Source: Meandrina meandrites
Taxonomy: Eukaryota > Cnidaria > Anthozoa > Scleractinia > Meandrinidae
Assembly: GCA_963693305.1 (NCBI GenBank)
Contig: OY855913.1
Location: 13,387,701 to 13,451,700, forward strand
Direction: 5' to 3'
Length of the DNA: 64,000 nucleotides
This document shows, one piece after another, positions 15,033-29,299 of the stretch. Below the pieces are notes generated by a model. It did not search any database and was not told where the DNA came from. It saw nothing but the letters and a program-made list of their open reading frames with translations. Both the position numbers and the translations under genes were made by a program. Each line of letters begins with the position of its first letter. Within the stretch, counting starts at the first letter, position 1.

Positions 15033-18000
15033 ATGAAATTGGTTGCTCACGGCCCAAGTCGACTCACAAGCGCTCCCCGAGCTCATCTCATGAGAAAATC
15101 AATTTTTACGGCCGAATCGCAATTTTCATGAAATAGGGTGATCACGGCCCAAATCGGCCCACAAGCCGTCTCCGAGCTCAGATCATGAGCAAATCAATTT
15201 TTACGGCCGGATCGCAATTTTCATGAAATTGGGTGCTTACTGCCCAAATCGACTCACAAGCGCTCCCCGAGCTCATCTCATGAGAAAATCAATTTTTACG
15301 GCCGAATCGCAATTGTCATGAAATTGGGTGCTCACGGCCCAAATCGGGCACAAGCCGTCACCGAGTTCAGATCATGAGCAAATCAATTTTTACGGCCGAA
15401 TCGCAATTTTCATGAAATTGGGTGCTCACGGCCCAAATCGACTCACAAGCGCTCCCCGAGCTCAGATCATGAGAAAATCAATTTTTACGGCCGAATCGCA
15501 ATTGTCATGAAATTGGGTGCTCACGGCCGAAATCGACTAACAAGCGCTCCCCGAGCTCATCTCATGAGAAAATCAATTTTTACGGCCGAATCGCAATTTT
15601 CATGAAATTGGGTGCTCACGGCCCAAATCGGGGCAAGTGCCGTCCCCGAGCTCAGATCATGAGGAAATCAATGTTTACGGCCGAATCGCAATTTTCATGA
15701 AATTGGGTGCTTACGGCCCAAATCGACTCACAAGCGCTCCCCGAGCTCATCTCATGAGAAAATCAATTTTTACGGCCGAATCGCAATTTTCATGAAATTG
15801 GGTGCTCACGGCCCAAATCGGCGTAAGAGCCGTCCCCGAGCTCAGATCATTAGAAAATCAAATTTTACGGCCGAATTGCAATTTTCATGAAATTGGGTAC
15901 TCACGGCCCAAATCGAGTCAAAAGCGCTCCCCGAGCTCAAATCATGAGAAAATCAATTTTTACGGCCGAATCGCAATTGTCATGAAATTGGGTGCTCACG
16001 GCCCAAATCGGGGCAAGTGCCGTCCCCGAGCTCAGATCATGAGGAAATCAATGTTTACGGCCGAATCGCAATTTTCATGAAATTGGGTGCTTACGGCCCA
16101 AATCGACTCACAAGCGCTCCCCGAGCTCATCTCATGAGAAAATCAATTTTTACGGCCGAATTGCAATTTTCATGAAATTGGGTGCTCACGGCCCAAATCG
16201 GCGTAAGAGCCGTCCCCGAGCTCAGATCATTAGAAAATCAATTTTTACGGCCGAATTGCAATTTTCATGAAATTGGGTACTCACGGCCCAAATCGAGTCA
16301 AAAGCGCTCCCCGAGCTCAAATCATGAGAAAATCAATTTTTACGGCCGAATCGCAATTTTCATGAAATTGGGTGCTCACGGCCCAAATCGGGCACAAGCC
16401 GTCACCGAGTTCAGATCATGAGAAAATCAATTTTTACGGCCGAATCGCAATTTTCATGAAATTGGGTGCTCACGGCCCAAATCGGCGCACAAGCCGTCTC
16501 CGAGCTCACATCATGAGAAAATCAATTTTTACGGCCGAATCGCAATTTTCATGAAATTAGGTGCTCACGGCTCAAATAGACTCACAAGCGCTCCCGGAGC
16601 TCAGATCATGACAAAATCAATTTTTACGGCCGAATCGCAATTTTCATGAAAGTGGTTGCTCACGGCCGAAATCGACTAACAAGCGCTCCCCGAGCTCATC
16701 TCATGAGAAAATCAATTTTTACGGCCGAATCGCATTTTTCATGAAATTGGGTGCTCACGGCCCAAATCGAGTCACAAGCGCTCCCCGAGCTCAGATCATG
16801 AGAAAATCAATTTTTACGGCCGAATCGCAATTTTCATGAAATTGGGTGCTCACGGCCCAAATCGACTCACAAGCGCTCCCCGAGCTCATCTCATGAGAAA
16901 ATCAATTTTTACGGCCGAATCGCAATTTTCATGAAATTGGGTGCTCACGGCCCAAATCGGTGCAAGAGCCGTCCCGGAGCTCAGATCATGAGAAAATCAA
17001 TTTTTGCGGCCGAATCGCAATTTTCATGAAATTGGGTGCTCACGGCCCAAATCGAGTCACAAGCGCTCCCCGAGCTCAGATCATGAGAAAATCAATTTTT
17101 ACTGCCGAATCGCAATTTTCATGAAATTGGGTGCTCACGGCCCAAATCGGTGCAAGAGCCGTCCCGGAGCTCAGATCATGAGAAAATCAATTTTTACGGC
17201 CGAATCGCAATTTTCATGAAATTGGGTGCTCACGGCCCAAATCGGCGCAAGAGCCGTCCCGGAGCTCAGATCATGAGAAAATCAATTTTTACTGCCGAAT
17301 CGCAATTTTCATGAAATTGGGTGCTCACCGATCAAATCGAGTCACAAGCGCTCCCCGAGCTCAGATCATGAGAAAATCAATTTTTACGGCCGAATCGCAA
17401 TTTTCATGAAATTGGGTGCTCACGGCCCAAATCGGCGCAAGAGCCGTCCCGGAGCTCAGATCATGAGAAAATCAATTTTTACGGCCGCATCGCAATTGTC
17501 ATGAAATTGGGTGCTCACGGCAAAAATCGACTCGAAGGCGCTCCCCAGCTCAGATCATGAGCAAATCAATTTTTACGGCCGAATCGCAATTTTTATGAAA
17601 TTGGTTGCTCACGGCCCAAGTCGACTCACAAGCGCTCCCCGAGCTCATCTCATGAGAAAATCAATTTTTACGGCCGAATCGCAATTTTCATGAAATAGGG
17701 TGATCACGGCCCAAATCGGCCCACAAGCCGTCTCCGAGCTCAGATCATGAGCAAATCAATTTTTACGGCCGGATCGCAATTTTCATGAAATTGGGTGCTT
17801 ACTGCCCAAATCGACTCACAAGCGCTCCCCCAGCTCATCTCATGAGAAAATCAATTTTTACGGCCGAATCGCAATTTTCATGAAATTGGGTGCTCACGGC
17901 CCAAATCGGTCAAAGTGCCGTCCCCGAGCTCAGATCATGAGGAAATCAATTTTTACGGCCGAATCGCAATTTTCATGAAATTGGGTGCTTACGGCCCAAA

Positions 18001-21000
18001 TCGACACACAAGCGCTCCCCGAGCTCATCTCATGAGAAAATCAATTTTTACGGCCGAATCGCAATTTTCATGAAATTGGGTGCTCACGGCCCAAATCGGC
18101 GTAAGAGCCGTCCCCGAGCTCAGATCATTAGAAAATCAATTTTTACGGCCGAATTGCAATTTTCATGAAATTGGGTACTCACGGCCCAAATCGAGTCAAA
18201 AGCGCTCCCCGAGCTCAGATCATGAGAAAATCAATTTTTACGGCCGAATCGCAATTGTCATGAAATTGGGTGCTCACGGCCCAAATCGGGCACAAGCCGT
18301 CACCGAGTTCAGATCATGAGCAAATCAATTTTTACGGCCGAATCGCAATTTTCATGAAATTGGGTGCTCACGGCCCAAATCGACTCACAAGCGCTCCCCG
18401 AGCTCAGATCATGAGAAAATCAATTTTTACGGCCGAATCGCAATTGTCATGAAATTGGGTGCTCACGGCCGAAATCGACTAACAAGCGCTCCCCGAGCTC
18501 ATCTCATGAGAAAATCAATTTTTACGGCCGAATCGCAATTTTCATGAAATTGGGTGCTCACGGCCCAAATCGGGGCAAGTGCCGTCCCCGAGCTCAGATC
18601 ATGAGGAAATCAATGTTTACGGCCGAATCGCAATTTTCATGAAATTGGGTGCTTACGGCCCAAATCGACTCACAAGCGCTCCCCGAGCTCATCTCATGAG
18701 AAAATCAATTTTTACGGCCGAATCGCAATTTTCATGAAATTGGGTGCTCACGGCCCAAATCGGCGTAAGAGCCGTCCCCGAGCTCAGATCATTAGAAAAT
18801 CAATTTTTACGGCCGAATTGCAATTTTCATGAAATTGGGTACTCACGGCCCAAATCGAGTCAAAAGCGCTCCCCGAGCTCAAATCATGAGAAAATCAATT
18901 TTTACGGCCGAATCGCAATTTTCATGAAATTGGGTGCTCACGACCCAAATCGGGGCAAGTGCCGTCCCCGAGCTCAGATCATGAGAAAATCAATTTTTAC
19001 GGCCGAATCGCAATTTTCATGAAATTGGGTGCTCACGGCCCAAATCGGGCACAAGCCGTCACCGAGTTCAGATAAGGAGAAAATCAATTTTTACGGCCGA
19101 ATCGCAATTTTCATGAAATTGGGTGCTCACGGCCCAAATCGGCGCACAAGCCGTCTCCGAGCTCACATCATGAGAAAATCAATTTTTACGGCCGAATCGC
19201 AATTTTAATGAAATTGGTTGCTCACGGCCCAAGTCGACTCACAAGCGCTCCCCGAGCTCATCTCATGAGAAAATCAATTTTTACGGCCGAATCGCAATTT
19301 TCATGAAATAGGGTGATCACGGCCCAAATCGGCCCACAAGCCGTCTCCGAGCTCAGATCATGAGCAAATCAATTTTTACGGCCGGATCGCAATTTTCATG
19401 AAATTGGGTGCTTACTGCCCAAATCGACTCACAAGCGCTCCCCGAGCTCATCTCATGAGAAAATCAATTTTTACGGCCGAATCGCAATTGTCATGAAATT
19501 GGGTGCTCACGGCCCAAATCGGGCACAAGCCGTCACCGAGTTCAGATCATGAGCAAATCAATTTTTACGGCCGAATCGCAATTTTCATGAAATTGGGTGC
19601 TCACGGCCCAAATCGACTCACAAGCGCTCCCCGAGCTCAGATCATGAGAAAATCAATTTTTACGGCCGAATCGCAATTGTCATGAAATTGGGTGCTCACG
19701 GCCGAAATCGACTAACAAGCGCTCCCCGAGCTCATCTCATGAGAAAATCAATTTTTACGGCCGAATCGCAATTTTCATGAAATTGGGTGCTCACGGCCCA
19801 AATCGGGGCAAGTGCCGTCCCCGAGCTCAGATCATGAGGAAATCAATGTTTACGGCCGAATCGCAATTTTCATGAAATTGGGTGCTTACGGCCCAAATCG
19901 ACTCACAAGCGCTCCCCGAGCTCATCTCATGAGAAAATCAATTTTTACGGCCGAATCGCAATTTTCATGAAATTGGGTGCTCACGGCCCAAATCGGCGTA
20001 AGAGCCGTCCCCGAGCTCAGATCATTAGAAAATCAAATTTTACGGCCGAATTGCAATTTTCATGAAATTGGGTACTCACGGCCCAAATCGAGTCAAAAGC
20101 GCTCCCCGAGCTCAAATCATGAGAAAATCAATTTTTACGGCCGAATCGCAATTGTCATGAAATTGGGTGCTCACGGCCCAAATCGGGGCAAGTGCCGTCC
20201 CCGAGCTCAGATCATGAGGAAATCAATGTTTACGGCCGAATCGCAATTTTCATGAAATTGGGTGCTTACGGCCCAAATCGACTCACAAGCGCTCCCCGAG
20301 CTCATCTCATGAGAAAATCAATTTTTACGGCCGAATTGCAATTTTCATGAAATTGGGTGCTCACGGCCCAAATCGGCGTAAGAGCCGTCCCCGAGCTCAG
20401 ATCATTAGAAAATCAATTTTTACGGCCGAATTGCAATTTTCATGAAATTGGGTACTCACGGCCCAAATCGAGTCAAAAGCGCTCCCCGAGCTCAAATCAT
20501 GAGAAAATCAATTTTTACGGCCGAATCGCAATTTTCATGAAATTGGGTGCTCACGGCCCAAATCGGGCACAAGCCGTCACCGAGTTCAGATCATGAGAAA
20601 ATCAATTTTTACGGCCGAATCGCAATTTTCATGAAATTGGGTGCTCACGGCCCAAATCGGCGCACAAGCCGTCTCCGAGCTCACATCATGAGAAAATCAA
20701 TTTTTACGGCCGAATCGCAATTTTCATGAAATTAGGTGCTCACGGCTCAAATAGACTCACAAGCGCTCCCGGAGCTCAGATCATGACAAAATCAATTTTT
20801 ACGGCCGAATCGCAATTTTCATGAAAGTGGTTGCTCACGGCCGAAATCGACTAACAAGCGCTCCCCGAGCTCATCTCATGAGAAAATCAATTTTTACGGC
20901 CGAATCGCATTTTTCATGAAATTGGGTGCTCACGGCCCAAATCGAGTCACAAGCGCTCCCCGAGCTCAGATCATGAGAAAATCAATTTTTACGGCCGAAT

Positions 21001-23382
21001 CGCAATTTTCATGAAATTGGGTGCTCACGGCCCAAATCGACTCACAAGCGCTCCCCGAGCTCATCTCATGAGAAAATCAATTTTTACGGCCGAATCGCAA
21101 TTTTCATGAAATTGGGTGCTCACGGCCCAAATCGGTGCAAGAGCCGTCCCGGAGCTCAGATCATGAGAAAATCAATTTTTGCGGCCGAATCGCAATTTTC
21201 ATGAAATTGGGTGCTCACGGCCCAAATCGAGTCACAAGCGCTCCCCGAGCTCAGATCATGAGAAAATCAATTTTTACTGCCGAATCGCAATTTTCATGAA
21301 ATTGGGTGCTCACGGCCCAAATCGGTGCAAGAGCCGTCCCGGAGCTCAGATCATGAGAAAATCAATTTTTACGGCCGAATCGCAATTTTCATGAAATTGG
21401 GTGCTCACGGCCCAAATCGGCGCAAGAGCCGTCCCGGAGCTCAGATCATGAGAAAATCAATTTTTACTGCCGAATCGCAATTTTCATGAAATTGGGTGCT
21501 CACCGATCAAATCGAGTCACAAGCGCTCCCCGAGCTCAGATCATGAGAAAATCAATTTTTACGGCCGAATCGCAATTTTCATGAAATTGGGTGCTCACGG
21601 CCCAAATCGGCGCAAGAGCCGTCCCGGAGCTCAGATCATGAGAAAATCAATTTTTACGGCCGCATCGCAATTGTCATGAAATTGGGTGCTCACGGCAAAA
21701 ATCGACTCGAAGGCGCTCCCCAGCTCAGATCATGAGCAAATCAATTTTTACGGCCGAATCGCAATTTTTATGAAATTGGTTGCTCACGGCCCAAGTCGAC
21801 TCACAAGCGCTCCCCGAGCTCATCTCATGAGAAAATCAATTTTTACGGCCGAATCGCAATTTTCATGAAATAGGGTGATCACGGCCCAAATCGGCCCACA
21901 AGCCGTCTCCGAGCTCAGATCATGAGCAAATCAATTTTTACGGCCGGATCGCAATTTTCATGAAATTGGGTGCTTACTGCCCAAATCGACTCACAAGCGC
22001 TCCCCCAGCTCATCTCATGAGAAAATCAATTTTTACGGCCGAATCGCAATTTTCATGAAATTGGGTGCTCACGGCCCAAATCGGTCAAAGTGCCGTCCCC
22101 GAGCTCAGATCATGAGGAAATCAATTTTTACGGCCGAATCGCAATTTTCATGAAATTGGGTGCTTACGGCCCAAATCGACACACAAGCGCTCCCCGAGCT
22201 CATCTCATGAGAAAATCAATTTTTACGGCCGAATCGCAATTTTCATGAAATTGGGTGCTCACGGCCCAAATCGGCGTAAGAGCCGTCCCCGAGCTCAGAT
22301 CATTAGAAAATCAATTTTTACGGCCGAATTGCAATTTTCATGAAATTGGGTACTCACGGCCCAAATCGAGTCAAAAGCGCTCCCCGAGCTCAGATCATGA
22401 GAAAATCAATTTTTACGGCCGAATCGCAATTGTCATGAAATTGGGTGCTCACGGCCCAAATCGGGCACAAGCCGTCACCGAGTTCAGATCATGAGCAAAT
22501 CAATTTTTACGGCCGAATCGCAATTTTCATGAAATTGGGTGCTCACGGCCCAAATCGACTCACAAGCGCTCCCCGAGCTCAGATCATGAGAAAATCAATT
22601 TTTACGGCCGAATCGCAATTGTCATGAAATTGGGTGCTCACGGCCGAAATCGACTAACAAGCGCTCCCCGAGCTCATCTCATGAGAAAATCAATTTTTAC
22701 GGCCGAATCGCAATTTTCATGAAATTGGGTGCTCACGGCCCAAATCGGGGCAAGTGCCGTCCCCGAGCTCAGATCATGAGGAAATCAATGTTTACGGCCG
22801 AATCGCAATTTTCATGAAATTGGGTGCTTACGGCCCAAATCGACTCACAAGCGCTCCCCGAGCTCATCTCATGAGAAAATCAATTTTTACGGCCGAATCG
22901 CAATTTTCATGAAATTGGGTGCTCACGGCCCAAATCGGCGTAAGAGCCGTCCCCGAGCTCAGATCATTAGAAAATCAATTTTTACGGCCGAATTGCAATT
23001 TTCATGAAATTGGGTACTCACGGCCCAAATCGAGTCAAAAGCGCTCCCCGAGCTCAAATCATGAGAAAATCAATTTTTACGGCCGAATCGCAATTTTCAT
23101 GAAATTGGGTGCTCACGACCCAAATCGGGGCAAGTGCCGTCCCCGAGCTCAGATCATGAGAAAATCAATTTTTACGGCCGAATCGCAATTTTCATGAAAT
23201 TGGGTGCTCACGGCCCAAATCGGGCACAAGCCGTCACCGAGTTCAGATCATGAGAAAATCAATTTTTACGGCCGAATCGCAATTTTCATGAAATTGGGTG
23301 CTCACGGCCCAAATCGGCGCACAAGCCGTCTCCGAGCTCACATCATGAGAAAATCAATTTTTACGGCCGAATCGCAATTTTA
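15033..23382 (+). repeat. Two tandem copies of a 4,175-bp higher-order unit within sat-A
   Basis: Diagnostic monomer variants recur at an exact offset of 4,175 bp (44 monomers minus 5 bp contributed by 94-bp monomers). Examples are 15,328 and 19,503, 16,372 and 20,547, 17,004 and 21,179, 18,270 and 22,445, 18,744 and 22,919. The repeat of variants starts near 15,033, where 15,061 pairs with 19,236, and ends near 23,382. The copies are almost identical by eye; one visible difference is GATAAGGAGA at about 19,071 against GATCATGAGA in copy two. Further partial copies follow: 25,140-26,300 matches copy two at offset 3,323, and 26,600-27,060 matches it at offset 6,265. Confidence 0.9.
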
Positions 23383-26300
23383 ATGAAATTGGGTGCTCAC
23401 GGCTCAAATAGACTCACAAGCGCTCCCGGAGCTCAGATCATGACAAAATCAATTTTTACGGCCGAATCGCAATTTTCATGAAAGTGGGTGCTCACGGCCG
23501 AAATCGACTAACAAGCGCTCCCCGAGCTCATCTCATGAAAAAATCAATTTTTACGGCCGAATCGCAATTTTCATGAAATTGGGTGCTCACGGCCCAAATC
23601 GACTCACAAGCGCTCCCCGAGCTCATCTCATGAGAAAATCAATTTTTACGGCCGAATCGCAATTTTCATGAAATTGGGTGCTCACGGCCCAAATCGACTA
23701 ACAAGCGCTCCCCGAGCTCAGATCATGAGCAAATCAATTTTTACGGCCGAATCGCAATTTTCATGAAATTGGGTGCTCACGGCCCAAATCGAGTAACAAG
23801 CGCTCCCCGAGCTCATCTCATGAGAAAATCAATTTTTACGGCCGAATCGCAATTTTCATGAAATTGGGTGCTCACGGCCCAAATCGGCGCACAAGCCGTC
23901 TCCGAGCTCAGATCATGAGAAAATCAATTTTTACGGCCGAATCGCAATTGTCATGAAATTGGGTGCTCACGGCCCAAATCGACTCGCAAGCGCTCCCCCA
24001 GCTCAGATCATGAGCAAATCAATTTTTACGGCCGAATCGCAATTTTCATGAAATTGGTTGCTCACGGCCCAAGTCGACTCACAAGCGCTCCCCGAGCTCA
24101 TCTCATGAGAAAATCAATTTTTACGGCCGAATTGCAATTTTCATGAAATAGGGTGATCACGGCCCAAATCGGCCCACAAGCCGTCTCCGAGCTCAGATCA
24201 TGAGCAAATCAATTTTTACGGCCGGATCGCAATTTTCATGAAATTGGGTGCTTACTGCCCAAATCGACTCACAAGCGCTCCCCGAGCTCATCTCATGAGA
24301 AAATCAATTTTTACGGCCGAATCGCAATTTTCATGAAATTGGGTGCTCACGGCCCAAATCGGCGCAAGTGCCGTCCCCGAGCTCAGATCATGAGGAAATC
24401 AATTTTAACGGCCGAATCGCAATTTTCATGAAATTGGGTGCTTACGGCCCAAATCGACTCACAAGCGCTCCCCGAGCTCATCTCATGAGAAAATCAATTT
24501 TTACGGCCGAATTGCAATTTTCATGAAATTGGGTGCTCACGGCCCAAAACGGCCTAAGAGCCGTCCCCGAGCTCAGATCATTAGAAAATCAATTTTTACG
24601 GCCGAATTGCAATTTTCATGAAATTGGGTACTCACGGCCCAAATCGAGTCAAAAGCGCTCCCCGAGCTCAAATCATGAGAAAATCAATTTTTACGGCCGA
24701 ATTGCAATTTTCATGAAATTGGGTGCTCACGGCCCAAATCGGCGCACAAGCCGTCTCCGAGCTCACATCATGAGAAAATCAATTTTTACGGCCGAATCGC
24801 AATTTTCATGAAATTAGGTGCTCACGGCTCAAATAGACTCACAAGCGCTACCGGAGCTCAGATCATGACAAAATCAATTTTTACGGCCGAATTGCAATTT
24901 TCATGAAAGTGGGTGCTCACGGCCCAAATCGACTCACAAGCGCTCCCCGAGCTCATCTCATGAGAAAATCAATTTTTACGGCCGAATCGCAATTTTCTTG
25001 AAATTGGGTGCTCACGGCCCAAATCGGCGCACAAGCCGTCTCCGAGCTGAGATTATGAGAAAATCAATTTTTACGGCCGAATCGGAATTGTCATGAAATT
25101 GGGTGCTCACGGCGCAAATCGACTCGCAAGCGCTCCCCGAGCTCATCTCATGAGAAAATCAATTTTTACGGCCGAATCGCAATTTTCATGAAATAGGGTG
25201 ATCACGGCCCAAATCGGCCCACAAGCCGTCTCCGAGCTCAGATCATGAGCAAATCAATTTTTACGGCCGGATCGCAATTTTCATGAAATTGGGTGCTTAC
25301 TGCCGAAATCGACTCACAAGCGCTCCCCCAGCTCATCTCATGAGAAAATCAATTTTTACGGCCGAATCGCAATTTTCATGAAATTGGGTGCTCACGGCCC
25401 AAATCGGTCAAAGTGCCGTCCCCGAGCTCAGATCATGAGGAAATCAATTTTTACGGCCGAATCGCAATTTTCATGAAATTGGGTGCTTACGGCCCAAATC
25501 GACACACAAGCGCTCCCCGAGCTCATCTCATGAGAAAATCAATTTTTACGGCCGAATCGCAATTTTCATGAAATTGGGTGCTCACGGCCCAAATCGGCGT
25601 AAGAGCCGTCCCCGAGCTCAGATCATTAGAAAATCAATTTTTACGGCCGAATTGCAATTTTCATGAAATTGGGTACTCACGGCCCAAATCGAGTCAAAAG
25701 CGCTCCCCGAGCTCAGATCATGAGAAAATCAATTTTTACGGCCGAATCGCAATTGTCATGAAATTGGGTGCTCACGGCCCAAATCGGGCACAAGCCGTCA
25801 CCGAGTTCAGATCATGAGCAAATCAATTTTTACGGCCGAATCGCAATTTTCATGAAATTGGGTGCTCACGGCCCAAATCGACTCACAAGCGCTCCCCGAG
25901 CTCAGATCATGAGAAAATCAATTTTTACGGCCGAATCGCAATTGTCATGAAATTGGGTGCTCACGGCCGAAATCCACTAACAAGCGCTCCCCGAGCTCAT
26001 CTCATGAGAAAATCAATTTTTACGGCCGAATCGCAATTTTCATGAAATTGGGTGCTCACGGCCCAAATCGGGGCAAGTGCCGTCCCCGAGCTCAGATCAT
26101 GAGGAAATCAATGTTTACGGCCGAATCGCAATTTTCATGAAATTGGGTGCTTACGGCCCAAATCGACTCACAAGCGCTCCCCGAGCTCATCTCATGAGAA
26201 AATCAATTTTTACGGCCGAATCGCAATTTTCATGAAATTGGGTGCTCACGGCCCAAATCGGCGTAAGAGCCGTCCCCGAGCGCAGATCATTAGAAAATCA

Positions 26301-29299
26301 ATTTTTACGGCCGAATTGCAATTTTCATGAAATTGGGTACTCACGGCCCAAATCGAGTCAAAAGCGCTCCCCGAGCTCAAATCATGAGAAAATCAATTTT
26401 TACGGCCGAATCGCAATTTTCATGAAATTGGGTGCTCACGGCCCAAATCGGGGCAAGTGCCGTCCCCGAGCTCAGATCATGAGGAAATCAATGTTTACGG
26501 CCGAATCGCAATTTTCATGAAATTGGGTGCTTACGGCCCAAATCGACTCACAAGCGCTGCCCGAGCTCATCTCATGAGAAAATCAATTTTTACGGCCGAA
26601 TCGCAATTTTCATGAAATTGGGTGCTTACGGCCCAAATCGGCGTAAGAGCCGTCCCCGAGCTCAGATCATTAGAAAATCAATTTTTACGGCCGAATTGCA
26701 ATTTTCATGAAATTGGGTACTCACGGCCCAAATCGAGTCAAAAGCGCTCCCCGAGCTCAAATCATGAGAAAATCAATTTTTACGGCCGAATCGCAATTTT
26801 CATGAAATTGGGTGCTCACGGCCCAAATCGGGCACAAGCCGTCACCGAGTTCAGATCATGAGAAAATCAATTTTTACGGCCGAATCGCAATTTTCATGAA
26901 ATTGGGTGCTCACGGCCCAAATCGGCGCACAAGCCGTCTCCGAGCTCACATCATGAGAAAATCAATTTTTACGGCCGAATCGCAATTTTCATGAAATTAG
27001 GTGCTCACGGCTCAAATAGACTCACAAGCGCTCCCGGAGCTCAGATCATGACAAAATCAATTTTTACGGCCGAATCGCAATTTTCATGAAAGTGGGTGCT
27101 CACGGCCGAAATCGACTAACAAGCGCTCCCCGAGCTCATCTCATGAAAAAATCAATTTTTACGGCCGAATCGCAATTTTCATGAAATTGGGTGCTCACGG
27201 CCCAAATCGACTCACAAGCGCTCCCCGAGCTCATCTCATGAGAAAATCAATTTTTACGGCCGAATCGCAATTTTCATGAAATTGGGTGCTCACGGCCCAA
27301 ATCGACTAACAAGCGCTCCCCGAGCTCAGATCATGAGCAAATCAATTTTTACGGCCGAATCGCAATTTTCATGAAATTGGGTGCTCACGGCCCAAATCGA
27401 GTAACAAGCGCTCCCCGAGCTCATCTCATGAGAAAATCAATTTTTACGGCCGAATCGCAATTTTCATGAAATTGGGTGCTCACGGCCCAAATCGACTCAC
27501 AAGCGCTCCCCGAGCTCATCTCATGAGAAAATCAATTTTTACGGCCGAATCGCAATTTTCATGAAATTGGGTGCTCATGGCCCAAATCGACTCACAAGCG
27601 CTCTTCGAGCTCATCTCATGAGAAAATCAATTTTTACGGCCGAATCGCAATTTTCATGAAATTGGGTGCTCACGGCCCAAATCGGCGCAAGAGCCGTCCC
27701 CGAGCTCAGATCATGAGAAAATCAATTTTTACGGCCGAATCGCAATTTTCATGAAATTGGGTGCTCACGGCCCAAATCGACTCAGAAGCGCTCCCCGAGC
27801 TCATCTCATGAGAAAATCAATTTTTACGGCCGAAAGCAATTTTCATGAAATTGGGTGCTCACGGCCCAAATCGGCGCACAAGCCGTCCCCGGGCTCAGAT
27901 CATGAGAAAATCAATTTTTACGGCCGAATCGCAATTTTCATGAAATTGGGTGCTTACGGCCGAAATCGACGCACAAGCGCTCCCGAGCTCAGATCATGAG
28001 AAAATCAATTTTTACGGCCGAATCGCAATTTTCATGAAATTGGGTGGTCACGGCCCAAATCCGCGCAAGAGCCGTCCCCGAGCTCAGATCATGATCAAAT
28101 CAATTTTTACGGCCGAATCGCAATTTTCATGAAATTGGGTGCTCACGGCCCAAATCGGCGCACAAGCCGTCCCCTAGCTCAGATCATGAGAAAATCAATT
28201 TTTACGGCCGAATCGCAATTTTCATGAAATTGGGTGCTCACGGTCCAAATCGGCGCAAGAGCCGTCCCCGAGCTCAGATCATGAGAAAATCAATTTTTAC
28301 GGCCGAATCGCAATTTTCATGAAATTGGGTGCTCACGGCCCAAATCGACTCAGAAGCGCTCCACGAGCTCATCTCATGAGAAAATCAATTTTTACGGCCG
28401 AATCGCAATTTTTATGAAATCGGGTGCTCACGGCCCAAATCGGCGCAAGAGCCGTCCCCGAGCTCAGATCATGAGAAAATCAATTTTTACGGCCGAATCG
28501 CAATTTTCATGAAATTGGGTGCTCACGGCCCAAATCGGCACAAGAGCCGTCGCCGAGCTCAGATCATGAGCAAATCAATTTTTACGGCCGAATCGCAATT
28601 TTCATGAAATTGGGTGCTCATGGCCCAAATCGGCACAAGAGCCGTCGCCGAGCTCAGATCATGAGAAAATCAATTTTTACGGCCGAATCGCAATTTTCAT
28701 GAAATTGGATGCTCACGGCCCAAATCGGCGCACAAGCCGTCCCCGGGCTCAGATCATGAGAAAATCAATTTTTACGGCCGAATCGCAATTTTCATGAAAT
28801 TGGGTGCTCACGTCCCAAATCCGCGCAAGAGCCGTCCCCGAGCTCAGATCATGATCAAATCAATTTTTGCAGCCGAATCGCAATTTTCATGAAATTCTGT
28901 GCTCACGGCCCAAATCGGCGCACAAGCCGTCCCCTAGCTCAGATCATGAGAAAATCAATTTTTACGGCCGAATCGCAATTTTCATGAAATTGGGTGGTCA
29001 CGGCCCAAATCCGCGCAAGAGCCGTCCCCGAGCTCAGATCATGATCAAATCAATTTTTACGGCCGAATCGCAATTTTCATGAAATTGGGTGCTCACGGCC
29101 CAAATCGGCGCACAAGCCGTCCCCTAGCTCAGATCATGAGAAAATCAATTTTTACGGCCGAATCGCAATTTTCATGAAATTGGGTGCTCACGTCCCAAAT
29201 CGAGTCACAAGCGCTCCCCGAGCTCAGATCATGAGAAAATCAATTTTTACGGCCGAATCGCAATTTTCATGAAATTGGTTGCTGACTGCCCAAATCGAG

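Larger units (their letters stand above)
1..29299 (+). repeat. 95-bp satellite array (sat-A), about 308 monomers
   Basis: Head-to-tail tandem array with a 95-bp period. Anchors recurring in nearly every monomer are ACGGCCGAATCG, ATTTTCATGAAATTGGGTGC, GGCCCAAATCG and GAGCTC. Subtypes differ mainly in the segment before GAGCTC: one reads GGCGCAAGAGCCGTCC, a second GAGTCACAAGCGCTCC, a third GACTCACAAGCGCTCC followed by CATCTCATGAG, and a fourth GGGCACAAGCCGTCACC (94 bp). The first two often alternate as about 190-bp dimers in 1-4,000 and 6,200-14,900; the others dominate 4,000-6,200 and most of 15,000-28,900. The array is already mid-monomer at position 1, so it extends beyond the window. Because 95 is not a multiple of three, the reading frame shifts at each monomer, and the short open frames begin at TTG or GTG; I see no evidence of coding. 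Every monomer carries a GAGCTC (SacI) palindrome, and most carry CGGCCG. Function unknown; a heterochromatic or centromere-type satellite is plausible. Confidence 0.97.

Noticed and set aside
1..29299. Dozens of 60-158-codon open frames (for example 3,072-3,548) within the 95-bp array
   Set aside because: They start at TTG or GTG, recur with every block of the array, and shift frame at each monomer because 95 is not a multiple of three. The 158-codon case arises only where monomers lost a base.
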